Assembly (NCBI RefSeq): GCF_047495875.1
Contig: NC_092474.1
Span: 2,497,001-2,561,000 of the forward strand
Reading direction: 5' to 3'
DNA from: Pithys albifrons albifrons
Lineage: Eukaryota > Chordata > Aves > Passeriformes > Thamnophilidae
Length of the DNA: 64,000 bases
Below are positions 1 through 12,479 of this stretch, in pieces. Position numbers and translations under genes: made by a program. The first letter of the stretch is position 1, and the number at the start of each line of letters is the position of its first letter. A model generated the notes under the pieces. It had not been told where the DNA came from, searched no databases, and was given only the letters and a program-made list of their open reading frames with translations.

Positions 1-1164
1 GCAGACTCAGCAGAATCTTAAAAGGAAAATAAAGCACCAATCAAGTTAGCAAATAAAAGTGGAGATTTGTGTCTTTCCTCTGAGGATAGTTGATGGTTTC
101 CAAAAAGTTTTGTGATCAGAAGCCTTAAAATCTTCCAGTGAAAGTTGATTAGCACAGGAAAAATGCTCCACACCAGTATTTTAGTCTCTGGGACTTTTTT
201 TTTCCTGGAAAGCTCAATCTAGTTTTGTAATATTTTGTACAAGCAAATAAAAAATACCATGCAAGACACAAGTTAAAATACTCTAACAAGCAACCATGAT
301 AGAGACTAGTACCTCATCCTGTCAGTGCCTTAACCTTTCTGTGGATGGAGATTTATCTGCCTAAATGACAGCATGAAAAAATAGGGGCAGTTTGTTAGAA
401 GGGCCTGATATGTCTTGCTAGACCCATGGATCTCATTATAAGAGAAGGAGAAAAATATAGTTTGGGGCATTCAGCCCATCCTTTGTCCTGAAATACAAGC
501 CAGTTCTGTAGTCATGGGCCATCATGTGGAGAGGAAAGTGGACACTGAACATGAGAGTGAGGAGCTCATCTTAGGGAAGCTGAAGAAAGAGTGTCCAAGT
601 CAAGGATGGCTTGTCCAGGAGCCAGGCCTGGGAATTGCTGTATTGGCTTGGGGTTGGAATGCCAAATGTGATTTGGTGTTCTGCCACCAAAGCTTCATTG
701 GGTGTACCTGGGTTGTGGTGTGGTTGTAAGAACTGTTGTTGCACCTGAGCTTTCTTCCCTGGTCTTCTCGATGGAAAGCAGACAAGAGGTTGCTTCTTCC
801 TTGCTCTGGGATGTAGGAGTGGTGACTGTCAGCAGGGCTGGGCCTTCCTGAGGTAACGTTAGCAAAGCCATGGGGATAGCCCAGGCTCATTTTGCAGTAG
901 TCTGCGTCTGATGTGAATCAGAGGAGGGAACAGTGACATCAGCTGCACAGAGAGGTCCTCTGGGGCCTCTGGCAGTGCTCTTGTGAGATACAAATACTTG
1001 GTGGTTGGTATGTGATGCTTACAATACATGGGCTGGATCTGTGGGGCACAGACATCAGCTTTGGTGCTGGAGGAACCTGTGTAGTTGAACCTGTAGGTCT
1101 CCAACATGAAGTTATCTCATCACTGGACACACAGGCAAATGCTCTGTGTTTCTACAGAGGCAAA
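1..1164. other. Anonymous noncoding DNA
   Basis: No recognisable gene, RNA or repeat was seen here. The open frames present are short (under 100 codons), overlap one another on both strands and show no domain. The sequence is single-copy in appearance, AT-leaning and ends at the 3' end of a reverse-oriented CR1 fragment. Confidence 0.5.
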
Positions 1165-1765
1165 ATCATAGAATCGATTGGGTTGGAAAAGAGCTCCGAG
1201 ATCATCAAGTCCAACCCTTGGTGCAACTCCAGTCCCTTTACCAGATCATGGCACTCAGTGCCACGGCCAATCTGCGTTTAAAAATCTCCAGAGATGGTGA
1301 ATCCACCCCCTCTCTGGGCAGCCCATTCCAATGCCTGAGCACTCTCTCTGTAAAGAATTTTTTTCTGATCTCCAACTTCAATTTCCCCTGGCAGAGCTTG
1401 AGCCCGTCGTGCCCCTTTGTCCTATTGCTGAGTGCCTGGGAGAAGAGACCAACCCCCACTTGGCCAGAACTTCCCTTCAGGTAGTTCTAGACAGTGCTGA
1501 GGTCACCTCTGAGCCTCCTCTTCTCCAGGCTAAACACCCCCAGCTCCCTCAGCCTCGTTGCTCAGTCCCTTCTCCAGCCTCGTTGCTCTTCTCTGGACTC
1601 GCTCCAGCCCCTCAATCTCTTTCCTGAACTGAGGGGCCCAGAACTGAACACAACACTCAAGGTGTGGCCTCCCCAAGGCAGAGTCCAGGGGAAGGGTCAC
1701 TGCCCTGAGCCTGCTGGCCATGCTATTTTTGATACAGGACAGGATCCCATTGGCCTTCTTGGCCA
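1165..1765 (-). mobile_element. CR1 LINE fragment, 3' end, minus strand (copy 1)
   Basis: This is a 5'-truncated CR1 retrotransposon of about 600 bp in reverse orientation. Its 3' terminus lies at the low coordinate, with the typical 'ATGATT/ATCATAGAATC' end. Read on the minus strand it encodes the C-terminal part of the CR1 ORF2 polyprotein (end of the reverse transcriptase region), recognisable from '[17 protein letters not shown]', 'RVQRRATR' and '[16 protein letters not shown]'. The reading frame is broken. A nonsense codon (TAG) lies at 1487-1489. A deletion of about 14 bp relative to the copy at 58.4 kb, just after the '[13 protein letters not shown]' segment near 1550-1580, shifts the frame. 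Similarity to the other copies stops abruptly at about 1765, as expected for the 5' truncation typical of LINEs. It is a dead copy. Confidence 0.93.
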
Positions 1766-3078
1766 TGCTAAGCAATAGCTCAGGGCAGAGAGTACACCAG
1801 GATTTCTCACTGGGCTCTGCTTTCAGCTGGGCTGAATTGGGTACCTGGTTGCAATTATTGGCTAAATGCACCTATACAGAGCAGCTGTAATCACAAAATC
1901 TATAACCTTATGGAAATCAGAGCTGCAGTGCAAGAGACCTTGTGGACTTGCAGTCTATCATAATAACCTCTTCAGGTCAATAAATGCTGTGAACAGGGAG
2001 CCAATTCTGTCCTTTGTAACCTATCTCTGTTTTGAGAAAGGGCAAATGCTAAGGTTAGATGTAAACAATACCCTGATGATGGGCATGATCAAAGTGCCCA
2101 CATGCAAGGGCTTGGGGTTAAGATGTCTCAGAGTCATTTAGCATTGTTAACAGGGTTGCCTGTAGCTGTCTGGGTAGATGAGAAAACTGAGATTTTTCTG
2201 AAGGTTTCTAGGGTTGCTGGAGGCCTTCAGCCTTTTGGGTGTTACCTGAGCTCTGAAGGAAGATCAAATAAATCCTTAACTTTGTGGAAACAGTGCCAAG
2301 GTTTTTTGTTGGTGCTCCCTGCTCAACCTCCAAATGGAAAAAAAATCTATGCCTTAATTTCTGGAGGGACTTCTGGAAAGAAAAATCCCAGGACTTGAAA
2401 TCCTTTTATAACAGATTCTTTAAGAGAGGCACAGGAATGGGTGTTCTGCTTTAATGCTGTTTCCAGGGAGGGTTTCCACAGTAATGAAATATGACACAGT
2501 CCATGATAGCTCAGCTGAAAAAAATTGGCCAGTTAAGGAGAGGCTCAGCATATGTGCCCCTTTGGTGCACCATCTTAAATCACTCTTACAGTCTGAATTG
2601 TCTATTCCTGATAAATCTGTTCAACATTTCTAGATTTGAAGTGTGTGGAATTAATGTGTCCTCATGGGATATGTTCCAGCTTAATTCAGACTTGTGCAAT
2701 TCACTGCATTAGAAGTGGCCCAGAGTGATACTTGTTCCTTTCTTAGTTTTGCTTATTTTTATTTTTTTTTTTAACAAAAGGGCAATTGCCATGCAAAGTA
2801 CCTCTGAGAGCTCTCAGCATTCGAAATATCTGTCACTGTAAATAAATTTGGAGTGTTCACTGCTTATCTGGAATTGTCCTGTAAGCTGATCACAGAAGAG
2901 ACTCTGAATTAAAATGAGTGAAAACCAAAAACAGATTATTTTTTTCATTTACACAGGATATGAGCTGCAGAGGTGTGACTAGTTCCCAGAAGATAATTAA
3001 TAAAAGACACCCTTACTTGGTGTTGAAGTGAAATCCCCAAACTATCTTGTCCTTGGTGCCTCTTGCCAGAGTCATGTG
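1766..3078. other. Anonymous noncoding DNA
   Basis: No gene or named repeat was recognised. There is a T-rich run near 2755-2775. The open frames are short and carry no recognisable domain. Confidence 0.45.
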
Positions 3079-3236
3079 TGCCCAGAGAGGGGGTGGATTC
3101 CCCATCCCTGGAGATTTTTAAACGCAGATTGGCCGTGGCACTGAGTGCCATGATCTGGTAAAGGGACTGGAGTTGGACCAAGGGTTGGACTCGATGATCT
3201 CGGAGGTCTTTTCCAACCCAATCGATTCTATGATTC
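3079..3236 (+). mobile_element. CR1 LINE 3' tail, short fragment (copy 2)
   Basis: About 158 bp match the extreme 3' end of the CR1 copies at 43.5 and 58.4 kb. The match starts at 'GCCCAGAGAGGGGGTGG' and runs through 'GGACTGGAGTTGGACCAAGG' to 'TTCTATGATTC'. Only the last codons of ORF2 and the 3' UTR remain. It carries the 'GGAGATTTTTAAACGCAGAT' form of the tail (about 3111-3130). It is a severely 5'-truncated insertion. Confidence 0.93.
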
Positions 3237-6200
3237 CTGAGCCAATTCAGAAGTGTATTTAAGTGAAAGGGAGGCAAGACCAAGTGGAGAAGTGAAACAG
3301 TTCAGGACTGCCTCCATGGGGAAGCAGCCAGTGAATGTGCTCAGAAACAGGACTGAGTCAAGGCTCTCAGGGGATAAAAACATCTTGCAAACATGTCAAT
3401 TAAAACATTTTCTATTTAGCTGCACAGTCTACATGATGTAAGGACCATTATGGATTTGAATATGACCTGCTTGATTTTCATCTGGGGAGAAGTGAGGGAT
3501 AAATTACGTGTCAAGGAGATGGACCCCAGTAACCAGGTGAGGCTGGAGGGTCCAGCATGTGATAGAAAGAGAAAGGGGTGAGTGAGCCATGAACTGTAGG
3601 GCTGTGGAGAACATCCTCCATGTACAGGTGGAAGTGCAGGGCTGGGGAAGGACCCAGGTGAGCCTGTTGGGGCAGGCACAGGAACATGGTGATGGCATTA
3701 GGTTTCTGCAGGCTGGAGTCAGTTGTGCTTTGAAGGCCTCTCCCCAACCCCTGACAGGTTCCCATAGATTTCATTTTCCCATAATGGAGACTTCTGAGAA
3801 GTGGTGCCTGAAATACCTCGCTAGTGATAAATACTCCTAATAACAGATCACTTCAATGCCTGTGGTTTCTGGCTAGGTCATTTGGAAGCAAAACTCTGGG
3901 CTGCTAGGGCACCCTGGTGATGAAACAAACTATTAGTGCTTTACTTGCAGTTTAATTAAGTGTAGAGGGCTGGATTTGCTTGACTGGAGGACTCTGGAAG
4001 AGATCCAGTACTGTCAGTCCTGGACTCATCCACTAATTGCCCTAACTCAGGGAGTAATTTGGAGAAGTTCTATGGGATTTTCTCCACCAGAAAAGAAATC
4101 TCTCAGTTGGGAAGATAAAGAAAAGCTTGTTTCAAGATGAGAGAGCTTTTATAGCTGTAGCTTTGCATTATCCTGGAGGAAGGTGTGTTCCTTCCCCAGG
4201 GCATTGCAGCAGAGCTGAGCCATCCAGGCTGGGATGGGCTTCAGGATGACCTTTGCTGAACCCACTCTGCCCGTGTGCCTTCCCCTCAGGCTGGGAGAGT
4301 CCTGCTGTTGAGACACAGCCTTTTGGTACCTGGGGAAGGAACCTTTTCTGCTAGAAAAGGTTTGGTTTATTTTTCTTTGCTAGGAAAGGTGATTATTCCA
4401 GTTCAACATTGCTGCTCACAAGCTGCTTTCATGTTCCAGTCTAATGGTCTTCATTCAGACAGAGTCATGCCTTTCTTTTACTTTGGGAAATCTGCTTGTC
4501 ACTTCATTAGACCACTTACAGCTGAGTGACAGGGAATTTAATTTTCTTCCTTTCTTTGCTACTGTTGAAGAATCCTTCCCCATCTCTCATGTCACCCTGT
4601 CACACTGGAATGATGTTTGTGCTATAGAGATGCTATAGCACAGCCTCTCAGTTCAGTGCTAATCAGCTGTCTCTTATTCTGGCTTGGTGTCACCAAGCCT
4701 TGCTTTCTCTGTTAGGAAATCCTTGATTCATCTGTTGCTTAAATTGCTCAGAGGTTTGACACATTGTTTTTAGATTCTTCTGGCAGGATCAAAAACATGG
4801 ACACAATGTTAGAAATTTGCTCTGTATCCATTGGTTTTGGAGCAACATCAAACTCCAAGATCTGAAGTTTCAGGTTCAATGCTAACTAGACTGAACAAAA
4901 TAGCCCTTGGTGCCCTCTGGCCAGGCTGCTCCTCCCCATCCTCACCCCTGCCCTGAACAGAAGAGTTTTAGTTCTATTTTTACCTTTCTCCACTCCCTGC
5001 TATCCCCTTCACCCCCACTCCTGTGATCCATTCCCTCCTTTATCTGTGAAATGAAAGAACTCCAGTCAGAGACTTGTCTCTTGGTAATTCCAGAAACTGC
5101 CCTTGAAATTCCAGGCTGTGAGAAGAGAGTATGGCAGTGCATCTGGAAAACTGATCTTCCACAACTTTGTATCACTGCTCTGCTGCAATTTTCTGCCTCT
5201 GTTCTCTGGCTGACCTATACGTGTAATAGAAAACTTTCTCCTATATTTCTCATAGTCAAAAGTTGCCTTATCTTCAAGGAAGAAGAAAATAGGTTCATTA
5301 CTCAGAGAAAGACAAGGAGATGTCACCTCATACCAGGCTTTCTTGAGTGTTTTGTTTGGGTTTCATAAGTGGCCACTAAAACTTGCAGGGGGCAGAAAAA
5401 AAGCACAGCAGCTTTTCCCATTACTATTTTGTTTTCTAATTAATCCTGTCCATTCAAGCTTTATCTGCTTTGCTCTTGCAGCGTTTGCTTTTGTAGCTTA
5501 AAACCGGGCTGGAGGGAGGTGTGAATACCCTCCTCTGCTAATGCATTTTGATTGCTTTTCCCCCCACTGTTGGAGGGCTTTTAGAAACACCAAGGCTCTT
5601 AATTTTTCATGTGACACCCGTTTCCCACAGCTCAGGGTTGTTCTACTTGGTAAACATTTCGCCTGAAGAATTGTGTTTCCTTTGATGCACGGGGTGGGGA
5701 GCTGAAAGTTCAAGCCACTCTGATTGCATTTGATGAAGATGTAATTAAGACAGGCTAATTTGTATGTGTGTGTGTGTTTAATAACTTTTGAATAGGCATT
5801 GGAGAAGGGAATGGTGCCCACTACTAATCACTGCAAAACAATCATATGTTAGGCAAGAAAAGGAATCCCCCAGGATGGAGGTGACATGAAAATAATGTAA
5901 CTTTAGCTTAGCTGGATGACCTAAAGTCAACTTCTTTGGCAGCTCTGGTTATGGAAAATTACCATATTGCTCTGCTATCTGTGTCCCCTACACAGCTAAG
6001 GGTGTTTTCGTGGCTGCTGATTCTTGAAGTTGATCTGAATTTTCAAATTTTGGTAGTAATGTAAACAAATAGTATCTGAATGTATTTTATTTGGAAAATG
6101 AGCTGCTGTGTGAGTAACTGTCCTTCCTGCTGCAGTGGTTTCTTTCTGACCAGCAGTGGTTTCTCTTCTAGAAAAAGCAGCTTTCTCAGAATTCAACTTT

Positions 6201-7078
6201 GCAGTATGTGTCAGTCAGATGGAACTGGATTTTGAAAGAAAAATGGAGTTGGACTATTTGAAAAAGATCAGCTTTTAGAGCTGTGGAGTTGTGGAACAGA
6301 CCTGATATTGGCATCAATTATTTTCATGACTTTTCAATTAAAATGAAGCAAAGTGTGTTTAAAAATGCCTGTGAAATGAAGGTTTTAGAAGAATTATTAC
6401 AGTTTGGAACAGAACCTACACTCCAAGAGCATCTCTTCTGGAACAGAAATTCCAATTTTAGCCAATATTGGTGGTACTGAGGAATAGTATTTATCTCTTT
6501 GATGTCCTTATTCACTCGTAAATGAGTGCCTGTAACACCTCAGAGTTGAATAGGTCCATGTAAGTGCTATTATTGTTTATTGCTAATTAGCATTAGTGGA
6601 TTTAAGTCTCTCAGGAACTTGATTAAAGCAGAAATAGTAATATTCAGGCCTTCTCATTCCTATTTGTCTTTCAATGGGTTTAATTTCATTACCTCTGGGG
6701 CTACTTAAGGAATGATTTCTGGCCCTCTCTTGGTAATTTTCTAATCTATTGATGCCAAAATATCTTGGGGAGTCCAGATCTTGGGCTGTTTTTCTTTCTC
6801 TAAATGTTTCTTGGAGCCATTTAAAAGGCCTTTGGAAAGTATAACAAAAATTGCCACACAGTTCAGGTATGCATGACTTGAAACTATCCAGCCCCCTGTT
6901 CTATGACAGGCAGATCCCACTTTGTGTGCAGTATCCTTCCCCCCTCTGCAGCCTGCCCTGGCTAAAGCTGTCAGGGCAAAGTGCATTTCACAGCTGAAAT
7001 GTCTCAGTGTCAGAGCAGTGCTGGTCTGTCATTACTCTTCAATGTTTAATGTGGTATTTAGAGGTGAGATGGAATCTA
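3237..7078. other. Anonymous noncoding DNA with one possible regulatory block
   Basis: No exon, RNA gene or named repeat was recognised. The stretch contains a short TG dinucleotide run at about 5764-5776. It also contains a homeodomain-motif-rich segment at about 5.4-5.8 kb, listed separately. The ORFs are short and without domain features. Confidence 0.45.
5425..5790. promoter_or_regulatory. Candidate conserved noncoding/enhancer-like block
   Basis: The segment carries TAATTAATCC at about 5437, TGCTAATGCATTTTGATTGC near 5538 and GTAATTAAG at about 5741, followed by GGCTAATTTG. These are homeodomain-type cores in a non-repetitive, CpG-poor context, the texture often seen in deeply conserved vertebrate enhancers. 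No conservation data were available, so this is inference from motif density only. It could equally be ordinary AT-leaning intron sequence. Confidence 0.2.
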
Positions 7079-7672
7079 CCTGTATCAAAAATAGCGTGGC
7101 CAGCAGGCCCAGGGCAGTGACCCTTCCCCTGGACTCTGCCTTGGGGAGGCCACACCTTGAGTGTTGTGTTCAGTTCTGGGCCCCTCAGTTCAGAAAGGAT
7201 ATTGAGGGGCTGAAGCGAGTCCAGAGAAGAGCAATGAGGCTGGTGAAGGGACTGGAGCACAAGCCCTGTGGGGAGAGGCTGAGGGAGCTGGGGGTGTTTA
7301 GCCTGGAGAAGAGGAGGCTCAGAGGTGACCTCAGCACTGTCTAGAACTACCTGAAGGGAAGTTGTGGCCAGGTGAGGGTTGGTCTCCTCTCCCAGGCACT
7401 CAGCAATAGGACAAGGGGGCACGATGGGCTCAAGCTCTGCCAGGGGAAATTGAAGTTGGAGATCAGAAAAAAATTCTTTCCAGAGAGAGTGCTCAGGCAT
7501 TGGAATGGGCTGCCCAGAGAGGGGGTGGATTCACCATCCCTGGAGGTTTTTCAGCTGAGCTTGGCCGTGGCACTGAGTGCCATGATCTGGTAAAGGGACT
7601 GGAGTTGGACCAAGGGTTGGACTCGATGATCTCGGAGTTCTTTTCCAACCCAATTGATTCTATGATTCTATG
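7079..7672 (+). mobile_element. CR1 LINE fragment, 3' end (copy 3)
   Basis: This is a 594 bp 5'-truncated CR1 copy. The plus strand encodes the C-terminal ORF2 segment ('[18 protein letters not shown]', '[20 protein letters not shown]'), interrupted by TAG at 7342-7344. After the stop the same frame set resumes with '[20 protein letters not shown]' and '[19 protein letters not shown]'. The element ends in 'TTCTATGATTCTATG'. It carries the alternative tail 'GGAGGTTTTTCAGCTGAGC' at about 7541-7560, shared with the copy at 48.7 kb but not with the other copies. It shares its nonsense codon and the following AACTAC with copy 1. It is inactive. Confidence 0.94.
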
Positions 7673-10600
7673 CAACATCCCTGCAGTTGGCTCTGAACAG
7701 CTCAGATCTTGAGGGCAGTTATGATGGTCCCATCCCCAGGATGCTGAATAAATAAGGATCTGTGGCTCCAAGTGGACTCCAGTGGTCTGTTTTAAAAGGA
7801 CCCTGTTGAAGCTTCACAGCTCCCAGCCTGTGCTATCCAGATTAGAACTGTGACACGTGTCTGTGCATCCTGGAGCTGCATCTTCCAACAGCACTGCGGT
7901 CCTTCCCTTAGGAGCTGTGGAGTTTCATCAATGTGCTGCTGGGGGAAACTAGACTGGGGAAATTACTTTTGCACTTGAATCTGAGGGCAGTGCTCCCTCT
8001 GATCTGACAGGGAACAAATTTCTACAGTTCTGTGCCTAGTTTTGTAGTAATTACATTTCCAGACTGTCCAAGCCTTGTTCAAGGTGCCGGTTGTATCGTT
8101 TCTTCATTGTCACCTAAGTGGTGTAGCTGCAGAGACAGCCCTTTGGTTGTCTTGAAAAGGGTGCACACAAAGCTGAAGTTTGGGAGTGAGATTCATTAAA
8201 TAGTGCTGCACTCTAATTGTGTGTCCTACAGGATGGCTGGAGCTGGCAGGTGTGTCTGTGATGGTGAGGCCTCTGCTGGAAGGCTTCTGTCTGTCAGCCC
8301 CAGATATCCTGCCAAATGGATGCAGATCCCCTTTGCTCTGGGTGTAGTTGATGATGCAGGAAGAGAACAGCACTGAAACTGCAGGGAGATGATGTTGCTC
8401 AGCAAGGGGCCTGGCTGGATGCCTTGCAGCAGAAACACCTTGTTCTGTGAGTTAAAGGGACTTGACTAATCACCTCTCTTGACAAAAGAGGTCTGGTACT
8501 ATTTCACAGACATTCCCATTTAGTGAACTCGTTTTTCTCATCTTGGTTGTGGCCAGAGCTCCAGAGCTGGGTGACTCTTCTGAGAATACCTTTGTCCTCT
8601 TGCTTGAGCATAAGGAGAAAGTATGAAGTGTCCTCAGTGTTCGTGTCCACTGGGGTTCTAGTCCTCAGAAGGAAGTGCAAACACAGAGCAGCCAAACTGT
8701 GATTTTCCTGGGCAAGGCAGCAGCACTTCCAAACCGTAACTTTTCTGTTTTCAGGGACAAAACTTCAGCTTCCAAGCTGGAATAAGAAGCAGAAATTTTC
8801 ACTTGAGACTAAAGATATATACAGTTGTGATTGTTTTTCTTCAAAACCTTCTATCATTGCCTTTCTTCTAAAAGTTCTCTTGTTTACCCTAAGCTCTGTT
8901 TACTTTTTTTTTCAATGTCCTTGAAATTCTCTGGTTTCCTGTTCACTGCTGCTCTTGCCCATCTCCTGTCCTCTGTTAAGCATTCTCAGACAAAATTTGT
9001 GGTCTTCTTTGGTGGTGAACAAGGAAATCAAAATTGTCTGAATTAGGATCATCAGCCCCTTCTGCCCCTTTGCACAAGAAGCTGTATTTCCTCCCACACT
9101 GATGACTTATGTACTGTTGAAATTCATGCAGTGGGACTGGTTACCTCAGTATTTCTTTTACAGATTTTAGACTGTTTCTGCAGGCACACAATGAATTTGG
9201 GGCATTTCTCAACTGAGAAGTCTACAGGGGGAGTAGATTTTAATAAGAGGAAATCTATGGATAGTAGGAAGGGGAAGGAAGATATTTGGCTTATTCAAGT
9301 TGGAATCTTTATCTTTTGTGGGTTATTATTTGAAGCCTCTCTGAAATGTCCATTTGTTAAAACTTCCTGAGAGGTATCATCCTCCTGTGCAGAAGGAAAG
9401 TAGTGCTGATGCTTTGAGCTCACTGTTTGAACTTTTCTTACTGCAAGCCACAGTCAGAGGTGGTAAATGATCCTGCAAAACCTGAACTTTTTTGTGAGCA
9501 TGTTTTCTGCCACCACCTTCTGGGGCTGAAGTTTCCCCAACACAGACTTCTTCCTTTACCTGCAAAATTTCAGCTCAAGTCTTATTTTTTGTGCTACTTT
9601 TCTTTCAAACATTGTCTTGTCATCCCCTTTCCCTCTGGTTTTAAGCAGCCACATGTCAAACACAGGACTGACCTTGCACAGTGAAGAAAGAAGCACCAGA
9701 TTCTTCTCCAGAGGAAATGCTGTGTGTGTGACTGGCATTGCAGTGTGTTCCTCACCCTTCCCCAGCAGCCTGCTGGGGTGCTGGTGAACAGCCTCATAGG
9801 ACATCCAAGAGGTTGAATATTGTAAGAATTAATTAAATAGCTTCAGACTACGTGTATTTCTAAACTGCACAACAGTTCAGGCTGTGAAGTGTTAGGGGGT
9901 GGTTGTAATATGATAAACTGGCTTAGTAATAAATCACAAGACCTTGGAAAGTGCTGATTTTGAACAGGGGCATTTCATCCAAGTTACTAATTGCTAAGGA
10001 TAACTCAGAGAGCCTTCTAATAAATACATGTGTGATGTGAAACAATGTGTTAAGTGGTGGTGACAGAAATCTTGGAGCCTGGCAGGTGTGACTGTCAATT
10101 TTGTAGATGCAAAGAGCAGTCCAGAATGGAGCAGCTGGATCTGGTTTTGAGCAGGGTGGTGTGGTGGCAACAATGCAGAGGTGTGTGATGGTGGGATACC
10201 CTTCTGAGGTTTATGTCCTAGTGTAACACTCTGAATAAACTGGTTTGGGCTCCTGCAGATAGCTGTGCCTTCCTCTCCTGACTGACCTGGTGGTACAATG
10301 CAAATCAGATGCTCCTGTCCACAGGGATGATGAACTCTCTCTTTAACCTGACCAGCTGGACACATGCTAAGTAAATCTTGCTGGTATTAACAAGGTTTTT
10401 AGGGGTGTTAGTCTCAGCTAACTCCTACAATCTGTCATTGCACCTTTAAATCTTCATCAGGGTTAGAGCACCGAGTCTTCCCAGGACTGTATTAATTGGA
10501 TTTCACGCTACTGGGAAGGTGTGTGGTTTGTGTCTTGCATAGCAATTGCAGGCACAGGCACTGAAGATTTTAGTACTCCTTGTTTAATTCCTCTAAAACT

Positions 10601-10979
10601 GCCATTGTTCTTGAAACTCTAATAGCCACCAGCTACACATGCCTTTGTGAATCAATGATTTGAAGAAGTAAACAGGAGTGGAATGGCTTTTCAGCTAATG
10701 CAAGTCACCGACAGTTTTGGCTGACTCTGTCAAAGTATGTTTCTTTCTTTAACCTTTGGAGGATTTTCTTTGCCAGGGAAATGCTTGGCATCATGGTGGC
10801 CTTAAGTCTGTAAAACAAAGTAAGCATAACTTATGCATCTGAAAACTGTCATCTTTAATCTTGATTGCCAGAGTGCATTGCTGACCAGACTGCAATTTTA
10901 AAAGCTTTATTCCCCCTTTTTCTCTCAAAGAGGTCTAGTCAGAAAATAGTGGAGAACAAAACCATTTTTCAGCCCGGAT

Positions 10980-11560
10980 GAAGTGCATAAAAATTATAAA
11001 TTGATTTTATAGTGCTTGTTGAACTTGCTTGCTCAATAATAAATTATTCCAGCTATAACGTAACCAATGCATTGTAACTACCTGCTCTCTGAGCAGTGAC
11101 AGCCTACAACTTGTATTAATACAGACCATATGGAGCAATCAGCAGAGCATATGCAGTGTTTCAATGCAACATCAGCACTGAAATCATGATAAAATACTTC
11201 AGGGTGCCAAGCTAGTCTGTGGCAGGGAGCTGGTAATTTGGTCTGGTCTTCAGAAATGCTCTTCAGGAGCTACAGTGGAGTTAATAGGAAAAAGGAAAAG
11301 GTTGACTGCTGGCAAAGGGCTGAGTGGCACTTTATTTTTCTGTTCAAACCAAGTATCAGATGCCAATTAAAAGGGTCTCCTGCAGTCACTAATTAAGCAG
11401 CACTGAGGGATTGATTAGCCATTTACCAATGACTGTCAGCACAAACGCATTTGTTCTTTTATCCCAGCATGTACTTCAGGGAATTGACCAGTTTCTATTA
11501 ATGAATTTGAGCATGTTCACGTGATAAGTGTGGGACTGTGGCATTTTAATTTGCTTCAAT
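10980..11560. promoter_or_regulatory. Candidate conserved noncoding/enhancer-like block
   Basis: This non-repetitive segment is dense in short transcription-factor-type words. Examples are TAATAAATTATT near 11036, CCAATTAAAAG near 11363, CACTAATTAAGC at about 11387 and GGATTGATTAGCC at about 11408 (a PBX/HOX-like TGATTGAT-related word). An E-box CACGTG lies at 11519-11524. Adjacent DNA shows no transposon signature. The call rests on texture alone, and cross-species alignment would decide it. Confidence 0.22.
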
Positions 11561-12479
11561 ATAGAAAGCATTCATTTTATTGACTGGCTTATGCTCTTCA
11601 GTTGTGGATATGCCTTCTGTTGCTCAAAGGAATTTGTCTTCTAAAATGATTGTCCATAAAGAAAGGAGCTATCCCAGAATATGGGTAAGGGTCACATTAT
11701 TGTGCACTCTACCAGTGTATTCTGACACTCTGGACTTCCCATTGCATCTCTGGGCAATGACCCAGAAAGGTAAAGGTGCAAATGAGTACCCTGGTCATGA
11801 AAAATATTGCTTTGAAAGGCACAAGTTGAAGCTCAGCACTGTCCATCTGTGTCATTGCTCTAGCCCAGATTTGTTTAGCAGGATTTGGGGCAGTTGGCCC
11901 TGCCCTGACCTTGGCAGCAACTCCACTGTAAGGTGCTGGAAATCCCAAGAGGACCAAAGGCTGTGTTTGAACTATCAGTGCCTCCATTTCCTTCACAAAT
12001 ACTTAGATGATAACTGTATTTTGAAACAGAAAAATACTTTCCCAACTGTTTATCTTGAGACCTTTCTAAAGACAGATTTAGTCTTGCTATGATAGTAATT
12101 TTGATTCTATTGTCACCTTCAAAGATACTTTTTTTCCTCTGGCTTCAGTGGAAGCTTTGGTGCAACTTGGAAGAAATGCAACAAAGGTGGAATACGCTGC
12201 CTTTATTTTCAGAAGTCAAAGTCTGTTTGATATTAAAACCCAAATGAGCAAGAAGATAAAAATCTCCTCACAGACCATGATGCCTATTCCAGACTTCTTT
12301 CCACTTTTAGTCCCATCTGAAAGTCTCCCCTGGTTCTGATTTAATGTTTGGAGAAATTAGATTTCGAATGAGATACAGTAGGAGGAAATATATCTTAAAT
12401 TTGATAGTTGAAAAAAAACCCCTTTAATCTCCCCTGTTATTAGTATTAGAGGAGCTTTCAGAGAATAATAAAGCTATTG

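Noticed and set aside
7039..7500. 153-codon minus-strand ORF as a protein
   Set aside because: It is the antisense of a CR1 ORF2 fragment; the same antisense peptide recurs at the other CR1 copies.
11580..12092. 170-codon plus-strand ORF as a gene
   Set aside because: No domain, repeats or splice context; the reverse strand is open for 95 codons too; the length is within chance range for 64 kb of six frames.
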